Program-made: the position numbers and the translations under genes
The notes under the pieces: generated by a model
What the model was told of the DNA's origin: nothing
Database searches by the model: none
What the model saw: only the letters and a program-made list of their open reading frames with translations
Source of the DNA: Butyricimonas muris
GTDB taxonomy: Bacteria; Bacteroidota; Bacteroidia; Bacteroidales; Marinifilaceae
Assembly: GCF_046365375.1 (NCBI RefSeq)
Contig: NZ_JBKEIT010000002.1
Location: forward strand, 248,001-312,000
Length of the DNA stretch: 64,000 bases
Reading direction: 5' to 3'
Shown here: positions 32,527-41,123 of the stretch, one piece after another
How positions within the stretch are numbered: the first letter of the stretch is position 1
Layout: each line of letters begins with the position of its first letter

Positions 32527-34002
32527 ATGCAGGTATCAGATATAGGATTGATAGGTTTGGCGGTGATGGGTGAAAATCTTGCGTTAAACTTGGAAGATAA
32601 AGGTTACACGGTTTCTGTTTATAACCGGGTACATCCTGACCGTGAGAGCGTCGTGACTCGTTTTATCGAGGGACGGGGGAGAGGGAAATGCTTTCATGGG
32701 ACCTACACGATAGAGGAATTTGTGGAATCGGTGCGTCTGCCCCGGAAGATCATGTTAATGGTTAAGGCGGGCGATCCCGTGGACGAATTGATCGGGCAGC
32801 TTGTGCCGTGGCTTTCTCCCGGGGACGTGATTATTGACGGGGGAAACTCCGATTATCACGACACGGAACGCCGGGTGAAGATGTTGGAAGAGAAGGGATT
32901 TTACTTTATCGGGGCAGGGATTTCCGGTGGCGAGGAAGGTGCTTTACACGGGCCTTCTATCATGCCGGGAGGGTCTGAAATGGCTTGGCCGCTCGTGAAA
33001 GATATACTTCAATCGATTGCCGCGAAACTGGATGACGGTTCGCCTTGTTGCGAATGGATAGGGGCGGGGGGTGCCGGACATTACGTGAAGATGGTTCACA
33101 ACGGTATCGAATACGGGGATATGCAGTTGATTGCCGAGACATATTCCATATTGAAGAGGAGAACCGGGTTGGATAATGACGGGTTGGGTGACGTGTTCGA
33201 ACAATGGAACAGGGGAGAGTTGAATAGTTTTTTGATAGAGATTACCTCTCGTATCCTGCGCTATAAAGAGGAGAACGGGGATTATCTTTTGGATCATATA
33301 TTGGATGTCGCCGGACAGAAGGGAACGGGGAAATGGAGTGTTATCGCCTCGCTGGATGAAGGCGATCCCCTGACGTTGGTTTCCGAAGCCGTGTTCGCCC
33401 GTTTTATGTCGGCATTGGTGGAGGAACGGGAACGGGCTTCCAAGCAATATCCTTCCGGTAAAGTGGGTGATATGAAGACGAATATCCCCTTGAATCACGA
33501 GGGAATAGAAGCGGTACGGGATGCGTTGTACGCGGCGAAGCTGATTTCTTACGCGCAGGGCTTTTCCTTGATGCGTAGGGCTTCCGAACGTTACGGGTGG
33601 AACTTGGATTTGGGAACGATAGCCAAGATATGGCGTAAGGGCTGTATTATTCGTTCCGTGTTCCTCGAGCGGATCACGCGGGCATTCCATAAAAACAGTT
33701 CTTTGGAGAATCTTTTGTTTGATGCTTTTTTCCACGAGAAGATGGAGGATGCACTTTCTGCCTTGCGGGGAGTTATCGTGGATTGTGTGTTCAACGGGAT
33801 CGCGGCTCCTTGTTTCTTCGCGGCGCTGAGTTATTTTGACAATTTGCGCACGTTGGATTCTTCTGCGAATATGATTCAGGCACAACGGGATTATTTCGGG
33901 GCGCATACTTACGAGCGGACAGACACGGAGAGAGGGCGCTTCTTCCACACGGACTGGACAGGGGAGGGCGGAAAAACAGTTTCAGGTACTTATAACGTGT
34001 AA
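32527..34002 (+). CDS. gnd: 6-phosphogluconate dehydrogenase (decarboxylating)
   Basis: A 491-aa enzyme of the oxidative pentose phosphate pathway: 6-phosphogluconate plus NADP+ gives ribulose-5-phosphate, CO2 and NADPH. The N-terminal Rossmann fold starts IGLIGLAVMGENLALNL; the substrate motifs IGAGISGGEEGALHGPSIMPGG and HYVKMVHNGIEYGDMQLIAE are intact, as is KGTGKWS. Full length, in the roughly 480-490-aa class. It is 6 bases upstream of zwf, so the two oxidative-branch dehydrogenases are co-transcribed. Confidence 0.97.
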   Translation: MQVSDIGLIGLAVMGENLALNLEDKGYTVSVYNRVHPDRESVVTRFIEGRGRGKCFHGTYTIEEFVESVRLPRKIMLMVKAGDPVDELIGQLVPWLSPGDVIIDGGNSDYHDTERRVKMLEEKGFYFIGAGISGGEEGALHGPSIMPGGSEMAWPLVKDILQSIAAKLDDGSPCCEWIGAGGAGHYVKMVHNGIEYGDMQLIAETYSILKRRTGLDNDGLGDVFEQWNRGELNSFLIEITSRILRYKEENGDYLLDHILDVAGQKGTGKWSVIASLDEGDPLTLVSEAVFARFMSALVEERERASKQYPSGKVGDMKTNIPLNHEGIEAVRDALYAAKLISYAQGFSLMRRASERYGWNLDLGTIAKIWRKGCIIRSVFLERITRAFHKNSSLENLLFDAFFHEKMEDALSALRGVIVDCVFNGIAAPCFFAALSYFDNLRTLDSSANMIQAQRDYFGAHTYERTDTERGRFFHTDWTGEGGKTVSGTYNV

Positions 34003-34008
34003 AAGAAT

Positions 34009-35511
34009 ATGAACAGACCGGAGGATCAAGTATTGGTAATTTTCGGGGCATCGGGCGATTTGACTAAACGTATGCTGATGCCATCGCTATACGAGCTCCA
34101 CGCGCGACAAATGTTGCCGGAGCGTTTTGTTATTTTGGGGACGTCGCGAACCCCGATGAGTGACGATGAGTTCCGCTTGTCTATACGCGTGATGCTGCAG
34201 GAGTTGAAAGGGGAGAATAATTTGAAGGGTGAGGAGGTCGATAGTTTCATGCGAAAAGTGTATTACCAGCCGTTCGACCCGGAGAATGGGGCGGACGAGT
34301 TGGGTGAGCGGGTGATGTTCCTCATGGAGGAGAACGCGATTCCCATGAAGGTCGTGTATTATCTGGCGACTCCGCCGACTTCTCAACAAGCGATAACGAA
34401 ATATCTGGGACGGAGTTGTTTGTTTCAAGTAAAAGAAAAAGGCGGTTGGCATCGTATCGTGGTGGAGAAACCTTTCGGGATTAACTTGGAAACCGCCCGA
34501 AAATTGAATGATTCTTTGCTGGAAGTATTCCGCGAGAACGAGATTTATCGAATCGATCATTTCTTGGGGAAAGAGACGGTGCAGAATATTTTGGTGTTGC
34601 GGTTCGCTAACCAGATATTCGAGTCGATGTGGAACCGGAATTATATTGATTACGTGGAGATATACGCTTTGGAATCTCTTGGGATCGAGAAGCGGGGGAA
34701 ATATTACGAGACGACGGGGGCGTTGCGGGATATGGTGCAGAATCATTTGATGCAGTTGCTGGCATTCGTGGCGATGGAGTCACCGGCGACGATGGAACCG
34801 GAGGTGATACGCGACGAAACCGTGAAGGTGTTGCGTTCGTTACGAACGTGGACGGGTGAAGATATTGCCCGTAATGTCATCCGGGCGCAGTACGAGGGGG
34901 GAGAAGTGAAGGGGCAAACTGTGCCGGGATATTTGCAGGAGAAGGATGTCGCCCCTGATTCGGACACGGAGACGTATGTCGCCTTGAAAGTATTTATTGA
35001 TAATTGGCGATGGAGTAACGTGCCTTTCTATATTTACACGGGAAAGCGTTTGAAGGATAAACGTTCGGGCGTGGTAATCCATTTCAAATCTACCCCGCAC
35101 AAGTTGTTCGAGGGGCAATGTCAAGGGACGTCCTGCAACCAGTTGATTATCCGGATGACGCCGGACGAGGGGGTGATGCTGAAATTCGGGTTGAAGATGC
35201 CGGGAGGCGGATTCAAGGTGCAGCAGGTGGGTATGGATTTCCTGTACGCGTCGCTTTGCAATAATTATTTGCCGGGGGCTTACGAGCGCTTGTTACTGGA
35301 TGTCATGCAGGGGGATTCCATGCTTTATACCCGGAATGATGCTTTGGAGGCAAGCTGGCGTTTTATTGACCCTATCGAGAATTATTGGCGGGAACATCCG
35401 AGGAAAGATTTGTTGCGTTATGCGGCAGGGAGCGAGGGACCTGATTTAACCGGAATGTGGGACGTGTTGCCGCCCGTGTCGAAAGAAGAGAAAAATGTTT
35501 GTTGGTTATGA
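34009..35511 (+). CDS. zwf: Glucose-6-phosphate 1-dehydrogenase
   Basis: A 500-aa enzyme converting glucose-6-phosphate and NADP+ to 6-phosphogluconolactone and NADPH. The nucleotide motif is GASGDLTKRMLMPSLYEL. The active-site motif RIDHFLGKETVQN is intact, and the conserved EKPFG segment is present. It follows gnd by 6 bases. Its stop TGA overlaps the start of the patatin-like gene (ATGA, 35508-35511), implying coupled translation. The lactonase gene pgl, often third in this cluster in Bacteroidales, is not present here. Confidence 0.97.
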   Translation: MNRPEDQVLVIFGASGDLTKRMLMPSLYELHARQMLPERFVILGTSRTPMSDDEFRLSIRVMLQELKGENNLKGEEVDSFMRKVYYQPFDPENGADELGERVMFLMEENAIPMKVVYYLATPPTSQQAITKYLGRSCLFQVKEKGGWHRIVVEKPFGINLETARKLNDSLLEVFRENEIYRIDHFLGKETVQNILVLRFANQIFESMWNRNYIDYVEIYALESLGIEKRGKYYETTGALRDMVQNHLMQLLAFVAMESPATMEPEVIRDETVKVLRSLRTWTGEDIARNVIRAQYEGGEVKGQTVPGYLQEKDVAPDSDTETYVALKVFIDNWRWSNVPFYIYTGKRLKDKRSGVVIHFKSTPHKLFEGQCQGTSCNQLIIRMTPDEGVMLKFGLKMPGGGFKVQQVGMDFLYASLCNNYLPGAYERLLLDVMQGDSMLYTRNDALEASWRFIDPIENYWREHPRKDLLRYAAGSEGPDLTGMWDVLPPVSKEEKNVCWL

Positions 35512-36350
35512 TGATAGATGAACGTACGGGATTGGTGTTGGAAGGCGGTGGCATGAGAGGTGTCTTCACAGCCGGGGTGTTGGATTGGCTGATGGATAAC
35601 GGGATGTACTTCCCTTACACGATAGGTGTTTCAGCCGGGGCGTGCAACGGTTTGTCGTATGCTTCCCGGCAACGGGGGAGGGCGAAAATCTGTAATATCG
35701 ATTTGTTGGACAAGTACCGGTACATCGGGGTGAAATATTTGTTCACGAAACGGAGTATCATGGATTTCGATTTGATTTTTAATGATTTCCCGACTCGAAT
35801 TATTCCTTACGATTACGACACTTATTTTGCTTCACCGGGGCGTTTCGTCATGGTCACGAGTAATTGCCGGACGGGCGAAGCGAATTATTTCGAGGAGAAG
35901 AACGATAGGGTACGTTTGTTGAATATCTGTCGGGCATCATGCAGTTTGCCTTTCGTGTGCCCGAAATCTTACGTGGACGGGGTGCCTATGCTCGACGGGG
36001 GAATTAGTGACGCGATACCCATCCGTAGAGCGATTGCCGATGGTTTTTCTCGGAACGTGGTTGTGTTGACACGTAATAAAGGTTACCGGAAAGAGGTGAC
36101 CGATAAGTCTATCCCGTGGTTTATGTACCGCCGTTACCCGGCTTTGCGGGAGAGCCTGAGGGTGAAGAATAAGCATTATAATGAAACCCTCGACTACGTG
36201 GAGCAACTGGAAGAGGAAGGACAGGTGATTATCATCCGACCGGAGCGCCCGCTTGAGGTCGACCGGATAGAACGGGACGTGTTGAAACTGACGGATTTGT
36301 ACAATCAAGGATATGAATGTGCCAAACAGGTATTAAGCAGTTATTTGTGA
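35508..36350 (+). CDS. Patatin-like phospholipase (YjjU-like)
   Basis: A 280-aa patatin-fold serine hydrolase from the ATG at 35508, which overlaps the zwf stop by four bases; a second ATG follows immediately at 35511. The oxyanion motif GGGMRG (13-18), nucleophile GVSAG (Ser42) and catalytic Asp in DGG (163-165) form a complete Ser-Asp dyad. It is probably a cytoplasmic lipid acyl hydrolase; the natural substrate is unknown. The link with pentose phosphate enzymes is by operon only and may be incidental. Confidence 0.9.
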   Translation: MMIDERTGLVLEGGGMRGVFTAGVLDWLMDNGMYFPYTIGVSAGACNGLSYASRQRGRAKICNIDLLDKYRYIGVKYLFTKRSIMDFDLIFNDFPTRIIPYDYDTYFASPGRFVMVTSNCRTGEANYFEEKNDRVRLLNICRASCSLPFVCPKSYVDGVPMLDGGISDAIPIRRAIADGFSRNVVVLTRNKGYRKEVTDKSIPWFMYRRYPALRESLRVKNKHYNETLDYVEQLEEEGQVIIIRPERPLEVDRIERDVLKLTDLYNQGYECAKQVLSSYL

Positions 36351-36354
36351 TGTT

Positions 36355-36771
36355 ATGGAAGAATTGACGTTGACAACCCCTTCGATATTATTTTCCGCCA
36401 TTTCGTTGATTATGTTGGCGTACACGAACCGTTTTCTGGCTTATGCCCAAGTGATACGGAATTTGAAAGGGGAACATGAAAGTCGTCCGAACGCGATGAC
36501 TAAATTGCAGATTGATAATCTGAAAAAGCGACTTTATATGGCAAGGTCGATGCAGATATACGGGGTAATGAGTTTGCTGCTTTGCGTGATATGTACCCTT
36601 TTTATCTATATCGGGTTGCAGACCGTGGCGGTTTATACTTTCGTGCTGGCTTTGTTGCTGCTGGTAATCTCTTTGGGAATATCCGTGAAGGAGATACTTA
36701 TTTCCGTGAAGGCGTTGGAATACAGGTTGGATAATGTACTGCCGGAAGAAAAGGAACATCCACGCCGATAA
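36355..36771 (+). CDS. DUF2721-type small membrane protein
   Basis: A 138-aa membrane protein with an N-terminal hydrophobic segment (about 8-28), a charged stretch (NLKGEHESRP…LQIDNLKKRLYMAR), two more membrane helices (about 66-88 and 92-112) and the closing EILISVKALEYRLD segment typical of DUF2721 proteins. Function is unknown. It starts four bases after the patatin-like gene, so it is the last gene of the gnd operon. Confidence 0.8.
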   Translation: MEELTLTTPSILFSAISLIMLAYTNRFLAYAQVIRNLKGEHESRPNAMTKLQIDNLKKRLYMARSMQIYGVMSLLLCVICTLFIYIGLQTVAVYTFVLALLLLVISLGISVKEILISVKALEYRLDNVLPEEKEHPRR

Positions 36772-36847
36772 TTACCTGATGTTTACGGGGAATGTCGTCG
36801 GAAATGTTTTTTGATATAGAGCAATTTTTCCGGTGCGATTTATTCTT

Positions 36848-36855
36848 TACTTTTG
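36848..36855 (+). promoter_or_regulatory. -7 element for the HAD hydrolase gene
   Basis: TACTTTTG matches TAnnTTTG, 18 bases before the ATG at 36874. It overlaps the in-frame GTG at 36853, which therefore cannot be the start; the ATG at 36874 with AAGGAG directly before it is preferred. Confidence 0.6.
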
Positions 36856-36873
36856 TGGCGAAATAATAAGGAG

Positions 36874-37650
36874 ATGGTAAAAGCAATTTTTTTTGATATT
36901 GACGGGACTTTAGTGAGTTTTGAAACTCACCGGATACCGGAGTCCGCGGAGAGGGCGATACTTGCCTTGCGGGAGAAAGGTATTTTGGTTTTTATCGCTA
37001 GCGGGAGGCCTTTGCTTACTATAAATAATCTGGGTTCACTGGTGTTTGACGGGTATATTACTTTGAACGGGGGATATTGCCTTGCGGGGAAAGAGCGGGT
37101 GATTTACAAGCACAGTATTCCCGAAGAGGATATTGCCTCGCTCGTGCAATACATGGAGAAGGAGAATGAGTTTCCTTGTATCTTTGTTCACGAGCATACA
37201 CTGTATTTGAACTACCATAACGAACAGAGCCATCAAATCTTTCGAATGCTGGATTTCCCGGAACCCCCGGTCGCTCCTTTGCGGGAAGCGAGTAAGGGAG
37301 AAACGTTTCAATTGGTTGCATTTTTCACGAAAGAACAGGAAAGAGCAATCATGGAGGCTATGCCCCACTGTGAGGCCACTCGGTGGAACCCGCTTTTTAC
37401 CGATGTTATTCCCCGGGGCAGCAGTAAGAGTGTCGGGATTGACAAGATGCTGGAACATTTTGGAATTGCTTTGGATGAAACAATGGCTTTCGGTGACGGG
37501 GGGAATGATATTTCCATGTTACAGCACGCGGGAATCGGCGTGGCAATGGGAAATGCCGGGGATGAAGTGAAGAAAGTTGCCGATTACGTGACCTCTTCCG
37601 TGGACGAGGATGGCGTGATAAATGCTTTACGTCATTTCGGGGTGTTGTAA
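36874..37650 (+). CDS. Cof-type HAD-family sugar-phosphate phosphatase
   Basis: A 258-aa cytoplasmic hydrolase from ATG 36874 (good AAGGAG just upstream). HAD motif I is FFDIDGTL (nucleophile and acid/base Asp), motif II lies in FIASGRP, motif III around PRGSSKSVGIDKML (Lys), and motif IV is AFGDGGNDISML. The large alpha/beta cap inserted between motifs II and III is of Cof type (IIB). These enzymes dephosphorylate sugar phosphates or nucleotide and cofactor phosphates; substrate unknown. Confidence 0.92.
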   Translation: MVKAIFFDIDGTLVSFETHRIPESAERAILALREKGILVFIASGRPLLTINNLGSLVFDGYITLNGGYCLAGKERVIYKHSIPEEDIASLVQYMEKENEFPCIFVHEHTLYLNYHNEQSHQIFRMLDFPEPPVAPLREASKGETFQLVAFFTKEQERAIMEAMPHCEATRWNPLFTDVIPRGSSKSVGIDKMLEHFGIALDETMAFGDGGNDISMLQHAGIGVAMGNAGDEVKKVADYVTSSVDEDGVINALRHFGVL

Positions 37651-37666
37651 ATCCGAATAAAATCCT

Positions 37667-37674
37667 TACTTTTG
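37667..37674 (+). promoter_or_regulatory. -7 element of the ABC-F leader transcript
   Basis: TACTTTTG matches TAnnTTTG. Transcription from about 37681 gives a leader of about 225 bases before the ABC-F start at 37907, containing a short ORF and nested hairpins. Confidence 0.55.
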
Positions 37675-37700
37675 TGCTTGGAAACTAAAAAAATACACCA

Positions 37701-37718
37701 ATGAAGATGTCTAAATAA
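37701..37718 (+). CDS. Five-codon leader ORF (MKMSK) before the ABC-F gene
   Basis: ATG AAG ATG TCT AAA TAA lies about 20 bases after the predicted transcription start and three bases before the first arm of the nested hairpin. Antibiotic-resistance ABC-F genes are commonly controlled by short leader ORFs on which drug-stalled ribosomes change the leader fold. Whether this one is translated is unknown. Confidence 0.4.
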   Translation: MKMSK

Positions 37719-37720
37719 TT

Positions 37721-37793
37721 AAGTCGGGTTTTATCAATTGTTTCATGTGCCGGTATGACCGTTCAGGGGGTCATCGAGTGCCGACTTTTAATT
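37721..37793 (+). promoter_or_regulatory. Nested hairpins in the ABC-F leader, candidate attenuator
   Basis: An outer stem AAGTCGG (37721-37727) pairs with CCGACTT (37781-37787), followed by TTAATTT, which gives a weak terminator-like end. An inner stem ATGACC (37755-37760) pairs with GGTCAT (37769-37774). The outer arm starts right after the short ORF stop, so a stalled ribosome would block it. A third hairpin (TTGTAAGG 37862-37869 with CCTTGCAA 37877-37884) lies near the start codon. Confidence 0.45.
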
Positions 37794-37811
37794 TAGAATC
37801 ATGTCCCTTAA

Positions 37812-37862
37812 TCTATAAGAGTTTATAAAGTTTATAAGGTTTGTAAAGTTCATAAAGTATCT
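37812..37862 (+). repeat. Single-sided TTTATAAAGT repeat array
   Basis: AGTTTATAAAGTTTATAAGG followed by TTTGTAAAGTTCATAAAGT: the same units as in the three inverted-repeat loci (3425, 32181 and 53678), but here only one arm is present, inside the ABC-F leader. Confidence 0.7.
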
Positions 37863-37906
37863 TGTAAGGATGCGTACCTTGCAAACTACCTTTAAACATT
37901 GTATTT

Positions 37907-39517
37907 ATGAGTGATATAATAGTAAAACAAATAACTTATATTCACCCGGATAGAGAGCCGTTGTTTCAAAATATCAGTTTCACGGTTGACGCGGGAGAAA
38001 AAGTGGCGTTGGTAGGAAATAACGGTTCTGGTAAATCCACGCTTCTGAAGATTATAGCGGGACAACTACAACCTTCGGGGGGAGAGATTGTCTGTGATGC
38101 CGCACCTTATTACATCCCGCAGCACTTGGGACAATATGATTCCCTGACGGTAGCGGGTGCATTGCGGGTGGAGAGAAAAATAAACGCCCTGCACGCTATT
38201 TTAAGAGGTGAGGTTGATGCAAAGTATTTCTCCGAACTTGATGACGATTGGCAGATAGAGGAGAAGTGTCGGGTAGCGCTGGACGGTTGGGAGTTGCAAC
38301 ACGTGGAACTAACCACGTGTATGGCGTTGTTGAGCGGTGGGGAGAAAACCCGTGTCTTCCTTGCCGGACTTGATATCCATACCCCTTCTGTCGTGTTGCT
38401 GGATGAACCGACGAACCATTTAGACCATTGGAGCAGGGAGAAATTGTATGAAACGATTTGTCGGGGGAATGCCACGGTCTTGGTAGTGAGTCACGACAGG
38501 ACTTTGTTGAATTTGCTTCACCAGACGTTGGAGTTGAGCGGGAGAGGAGTAACTGTTTATGGCGGGAATTATGATTTTTACCAAGAGCGGAAAGAGATTG
38601 ATATTCATGCTTTGCAGGAACGTATTGAAGATAAACAGAAAGAGTTGCGTCTGGCAAAGAAGATAGCACGGGAGGCAGCAGAGCGTCAGCAAAAGAGAGA
38701 GGCGCGGGGTGAGAAACTGAGTTCGCGGAAAGGGACTCCCCGTATCATGATGAATACGTTGAAAAACAGGGCGGAAAGTAGTTCTTCCAAGTTGAAGGAC
38801 GTGCACGCGGAGAAGATAGGCTCTATCGCCGACAGTCTTTCGGAAAGTCGTGCGGCGCTACTTGAGCCGGGACGGATGAAAGTGGATTTTAACCCGTCCG
38901 TGTTGCACGAGGGAAAGATTTTGCTCACGGCACGGGATATTAATTTTGGATACTCGACGGAAATGTTGTGGGCGCATCCTCTTCATTTTCAAATTAAGAG
39001 CGGGGAACGAATCGCTTTGAGCGGACGAAACGGTTCGGGGAAAACTACCTTGTTGCGTATGCTGTTGGGAAAATTAGAACCGACAAGTGGCAAATTGATT
39101 CGGGCTGATTTCAAGTATGTCTATCTTGACCAAGAGTATTCCATGCTACGGGATAATCTTACTGTTTACGGGCAGGCGGAACATTACAACGTGAACAATC
39201 TGCCGGAGCATGAATTGAAAACGCGACTTAATCGCTTTTTATTCTCTACCGAGGTATGGGATAAACCTTGCGAGCAATTGAGTGGAGGTGAACGGATGAG
39301 ATTGATTTTTTGTTGTCTGATGATAAGTAATAACACGCCCGATGTGTTCGTGTTGGACGAACCCACGAATAATCTGGATATCCGGAATATTGAAATCATG
39401 ACTTCAACGATTCGGGATTACCGGGGTACCGTGATTGTCGTGTCGCACGACCGGCGTTTTATGGAGGAGATAGGGGTGGAACGTTGTATTGATTTATCTT
39501 CGAGAGATTTGTGTTAA
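37907..39517 (+). CDS. ABC-F family ATPase, possible ribosome-protection factor
   Basis: A 536-aa soluble twin-ABC protein. Domain 1 has GNNGSGKST, LSGGEKTR and VVLLDEPTNHLD; domain 2 has GRNGSGKTT, LSGGERMR and VFVLDEPTNNLD. The inter-domain linker (about 225-310) is long and basic (KELRLAKKIAREAAERQQKR…, SSRKGTPRIMMNTLKNRAE), the part that reaches the peptidyl-transferase centre in antibiotic-resistance ABC-F proteins. It is clearly different from the ABC-F gene at 22927. The structured leader with a short ORF supports inducible expression. A resistance role is inference; no drug class can be assigned. Confidence 0.88.
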   Translation: MSDIIVKQITYIHPDREPLFQNISFTVDAGEKVALVGNNGSGKSTLLKIIAGQLQPSGGEIVCDAAPYYIPQHLGQYDSLTVAGALRVERKINALHAILRGEVDAKYFSELDDDWQIEEKCRVALDGWELQHVELTTCMALLSGGEKTRVFLAGLDIHTPSVVLLDEPTNHLDHWSREKLYETICRGNATVLVVSHDRTLLNLLHQTLELSGRGVTVYGGNYDFYQERKEIDIHALQERIEDKQKELRLAKKIAREAAERQQKREARGEKLSSRKGTPRIMMNTLKNRAESSSSKLKDVHAEKIGSIADSLSESRAALLEPGRMKVDFNPSVLHEGKILLTARDINFGYSTEMLWAHPLHFQIKSGERIALSGRNGSGKTTLLRMLLGKLEPTSGKLIRADFKYVYLDQEYSMLRDNLTVYGQAEHYNVNNLPEHELKTRLNRFLFSTEVWDKPCEQLSGGERMRLIFCCLMISNNTPDVFVLDEPTNNLDIRNIEIMTSTIRDYRGTVIVVSHDRRFMEEIGVERCIDLSSRDLC

Positions 39518-39538
39518 AAGTTAATTTCCCTATATTTG
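39508..39538 (+). promoter_or_regulatory. Promoter of the PI-PLC-like gene
   Basis: TTTG (39508-39511) and TATATTTG (39531-39538) with a 19-base spacer, the best -33/-7 match in the window. The -33 box lies inside the end of the ABC-F gene. The TTG at 39536 is part of the -7 element and cannot be the start. Confidence 0.7.
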
Positions 39539-39586
39539 CGATTATTGTTTGGTAATAGAGAGTGGATATTAAAATGGATTTGGCAA

Positions 39587-40561
39587 ATGAGAGCATGTGT
39601 TTTATGGATATTGTATTTGTGCGTGTGTTGTTCCGGGAGTAAAGATGATAAGATTGAGCAAGTTCCGGAATCATCTTTGGATACTTATACTTGGATGGGA
39701 AGTCTTGAAGACGAGTGCTTGTTGAGCATGTTGTCCATTCCCGGGACGCATGACAGTGGGGCGAAAGGTTCTATTTTAGGAATGGCTAATGCTCAAGATT
39801 TAACTTTGGAAGAACAATTGGGGTTGGGAGTTCGCTGTTTCGATATTCGGTTGAAGGACGCGAAAGAGGGATTGGAAATTCAACATGGCATAGTATCTTT
39901 CGGCTTGTCTTTCGAGAATGACGTGTTACCCGTGTTTCGCCGGTATCTCGAGAAATACCCGACGGAAACACTGGTTGTAAGTTTGAAAGATGAAAATTGC
40001 AAAAACACGGAGGTTTATGTTGATGAGGTATGGCGTGTACTGAATAGTGATGCTATGCGTCCCTTTGTCGTGGAGGATTTCAAGGCAAACCTGACGCTTG
40101 GGGAATGTCGGGGGAAAATTTTGTTTCTGCATCGTTATAATTTGCGGAAAGAAAGATATGTCGGGGGTGAGTTTGCTCCCGGTGGATGGAAAAATAGTGC
40201 AACCTTTGAAACGAAAATCTGGGGAAACGGAGATAGAATAGCAACATGTGTCGTGGAGGACGAGTATGAATCCTACGCGTTGAAAGATTCTCAAAAGAAG
40301 GTGGATGCGGTGATGGCGAATGTACGGCAAGCCCGGACAAGTGCCGACACGGATTGGTATATAACATTCGTTAGTGCCACGAAAGGACTTACCGCCACGC
40401 CGGAGGCTTTCGCCGATAAAGTGAATCAACCTGTAGCGGATGCTATCGGGGCTTTAGGAAAAGGGAAATGCGGATTCGTGCTGATGGATTATGCCGGGAA
40501 AACGGAAGGGCGTCAACTGGTGCAGGCTGTTATAAATAGTAATTTTAAAGTTTCAAAATAG
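39587..40561 (+). CDS. PI-PLC-like phosphodiesterase lipoprotein
   Basis: A 324-aa exported protein from ATG 39587 (MRACVLWILYLCVCCSG, a lipoprotein-type signal with Cys14 or Cys15 as lipid site). The catalytic X-box shows SIPGTHDSGAK (His55) and LEIQHGI (His100), the two histidines of bacterial phosphatidylinositol-specific phospholipase C. Further motifs are RCFDIRLK and ETLVVSLKDE. It should cleave phosphatidylinositol or a related glycerophosphodiester at the cell surface or periplasm, possibly acting on host-derived or own inositol lipids (inference). Monocistronic, with its own promoter and terminator. Confidence 0.88.
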   Translation: MRACVLWILYLCVCCSGSKDDKIEQVPESSLDTYTWMGSLEDECLLSMLSIPGTHDSGAKGSILGMANAQDLTLEEQLGLGVRCFDIRLKDAKEGLEIQHGIVSFGLSFENDVLPVFRRYLEKYPTETLVVSLKDENCKNTEVYVDEVWRVLNSDAMRPFVVEDFKANLTLGECRGKILFLHRYNLRKERYVGGEFAPGGWKNSATFETKIWGNGDRIATCVVEDEYESYALKDSQKKVDAVMANVRQARTSADTDWYITFVSATKGLTATPEAFADKVNQPVADAIGALGKGKCGFVLMDYAGKTEGRQLVQAVINSNFKVSK

Positions 40562-40616
40562 TAGGGCGAACTCACGAATCTTTGGAAAGCGATGATGCCG
40601 CGGTGACTCGCTTTTA

Positions 40617-40676
40617 AAATTGTGCGATTTAGGTTTACGGGATACCGTAATGGCTATTTCGCGCAATTTTTGTTTT
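40617..40676 (+). terminator. Terminator after the PI-PLC-like gene
   Basis: AAAATTGTGCGA (40617-40628) pairs with TCGCGCAATTTT (40659-40670) with one G-U pair, followed by TGTTTT. The loop holds a small GGTTTACGG/CCGTAA pairing. Confidence 0.7.
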
Positions 40677-40741
40677 GTATAACCAAGGTTCCGGAGAGGA
40701 ACTACTGCGGTAATACATTAATTCATGTTTACTAGTGTATC

Positions 40742-40864
40742 ACTTCCGGTTTAATAGTACAAAAAATATTGTAGATTCCCTGTAGGTTCGCTGTAGAAAC
40801 GCTGTATATGTACAGCGTTTCTACAGCGAACCTACAGGGAATCTATTGTGTTTTATACGGAAGT
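40742..40864. repeat. Perfect 35-bp inverted repeat with phased CTGTA motifs
   Basis: Arms 40772-40806 and 40811-40845 are perfectly complementary over 35 bp with only four bases between them. Each arm contains CTGTA three times at 11-base steps (CTGTAGGTTCG, CTGTAGAAACG, CTGTA), one helical turn apart. An outer pair ACTTCCG (40742-40748) and CGGAAGT (40858-40864) extends the symmetry. It lies in a 562-base stretch (40562-41123) with no gene, about 260 bases before the second ECF sigma gene. It could be a cooperative binding site for a multimeric regulator, a small-RNA or terminator structure, or a miniature mobile element. The remaining 40865-41123 is AT-rich with a weak hairpin near 40938-40976 and no convincing promoter. 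Confidence 0.85.
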
Positions 40865-41123
40865 AATACGGTATTGATATGGGTTTAATACTTGTTTCAT
40901 GTCTGTATTCCATTTGTTTACGTTGTATACTCTTGCTTTTTCGCGCATGACCTCGAGGGGAGAGCGTGTGCGAAAATGCTCTTGATGCTCTTTATAGGTT
41001 TTCTAGGGGTGTTTTGATTTTTTTCAGGATAAATATGCGTTGATAGATAGAAATTGTGTGGAAAATTTTGGAGATTTGCGGATAGAACGTATTTTTAGCT
41101 TCTCAAAAAATAATTAGGTAACC

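Noticed and set aside
32944..33948. 334-codon open frame antisense to gnd
   Set aside because: Shadow of the well-conserved 6-phosphogluconate dehydrogenase; no recognisable protein features.
37701..37862. Invertible promoter (phase-variation) near the ABC-F leader
   Set aside because: The inverted sequences are short nested stems in a leader and do not flank a promoter; no recombinase gene is adjacent.
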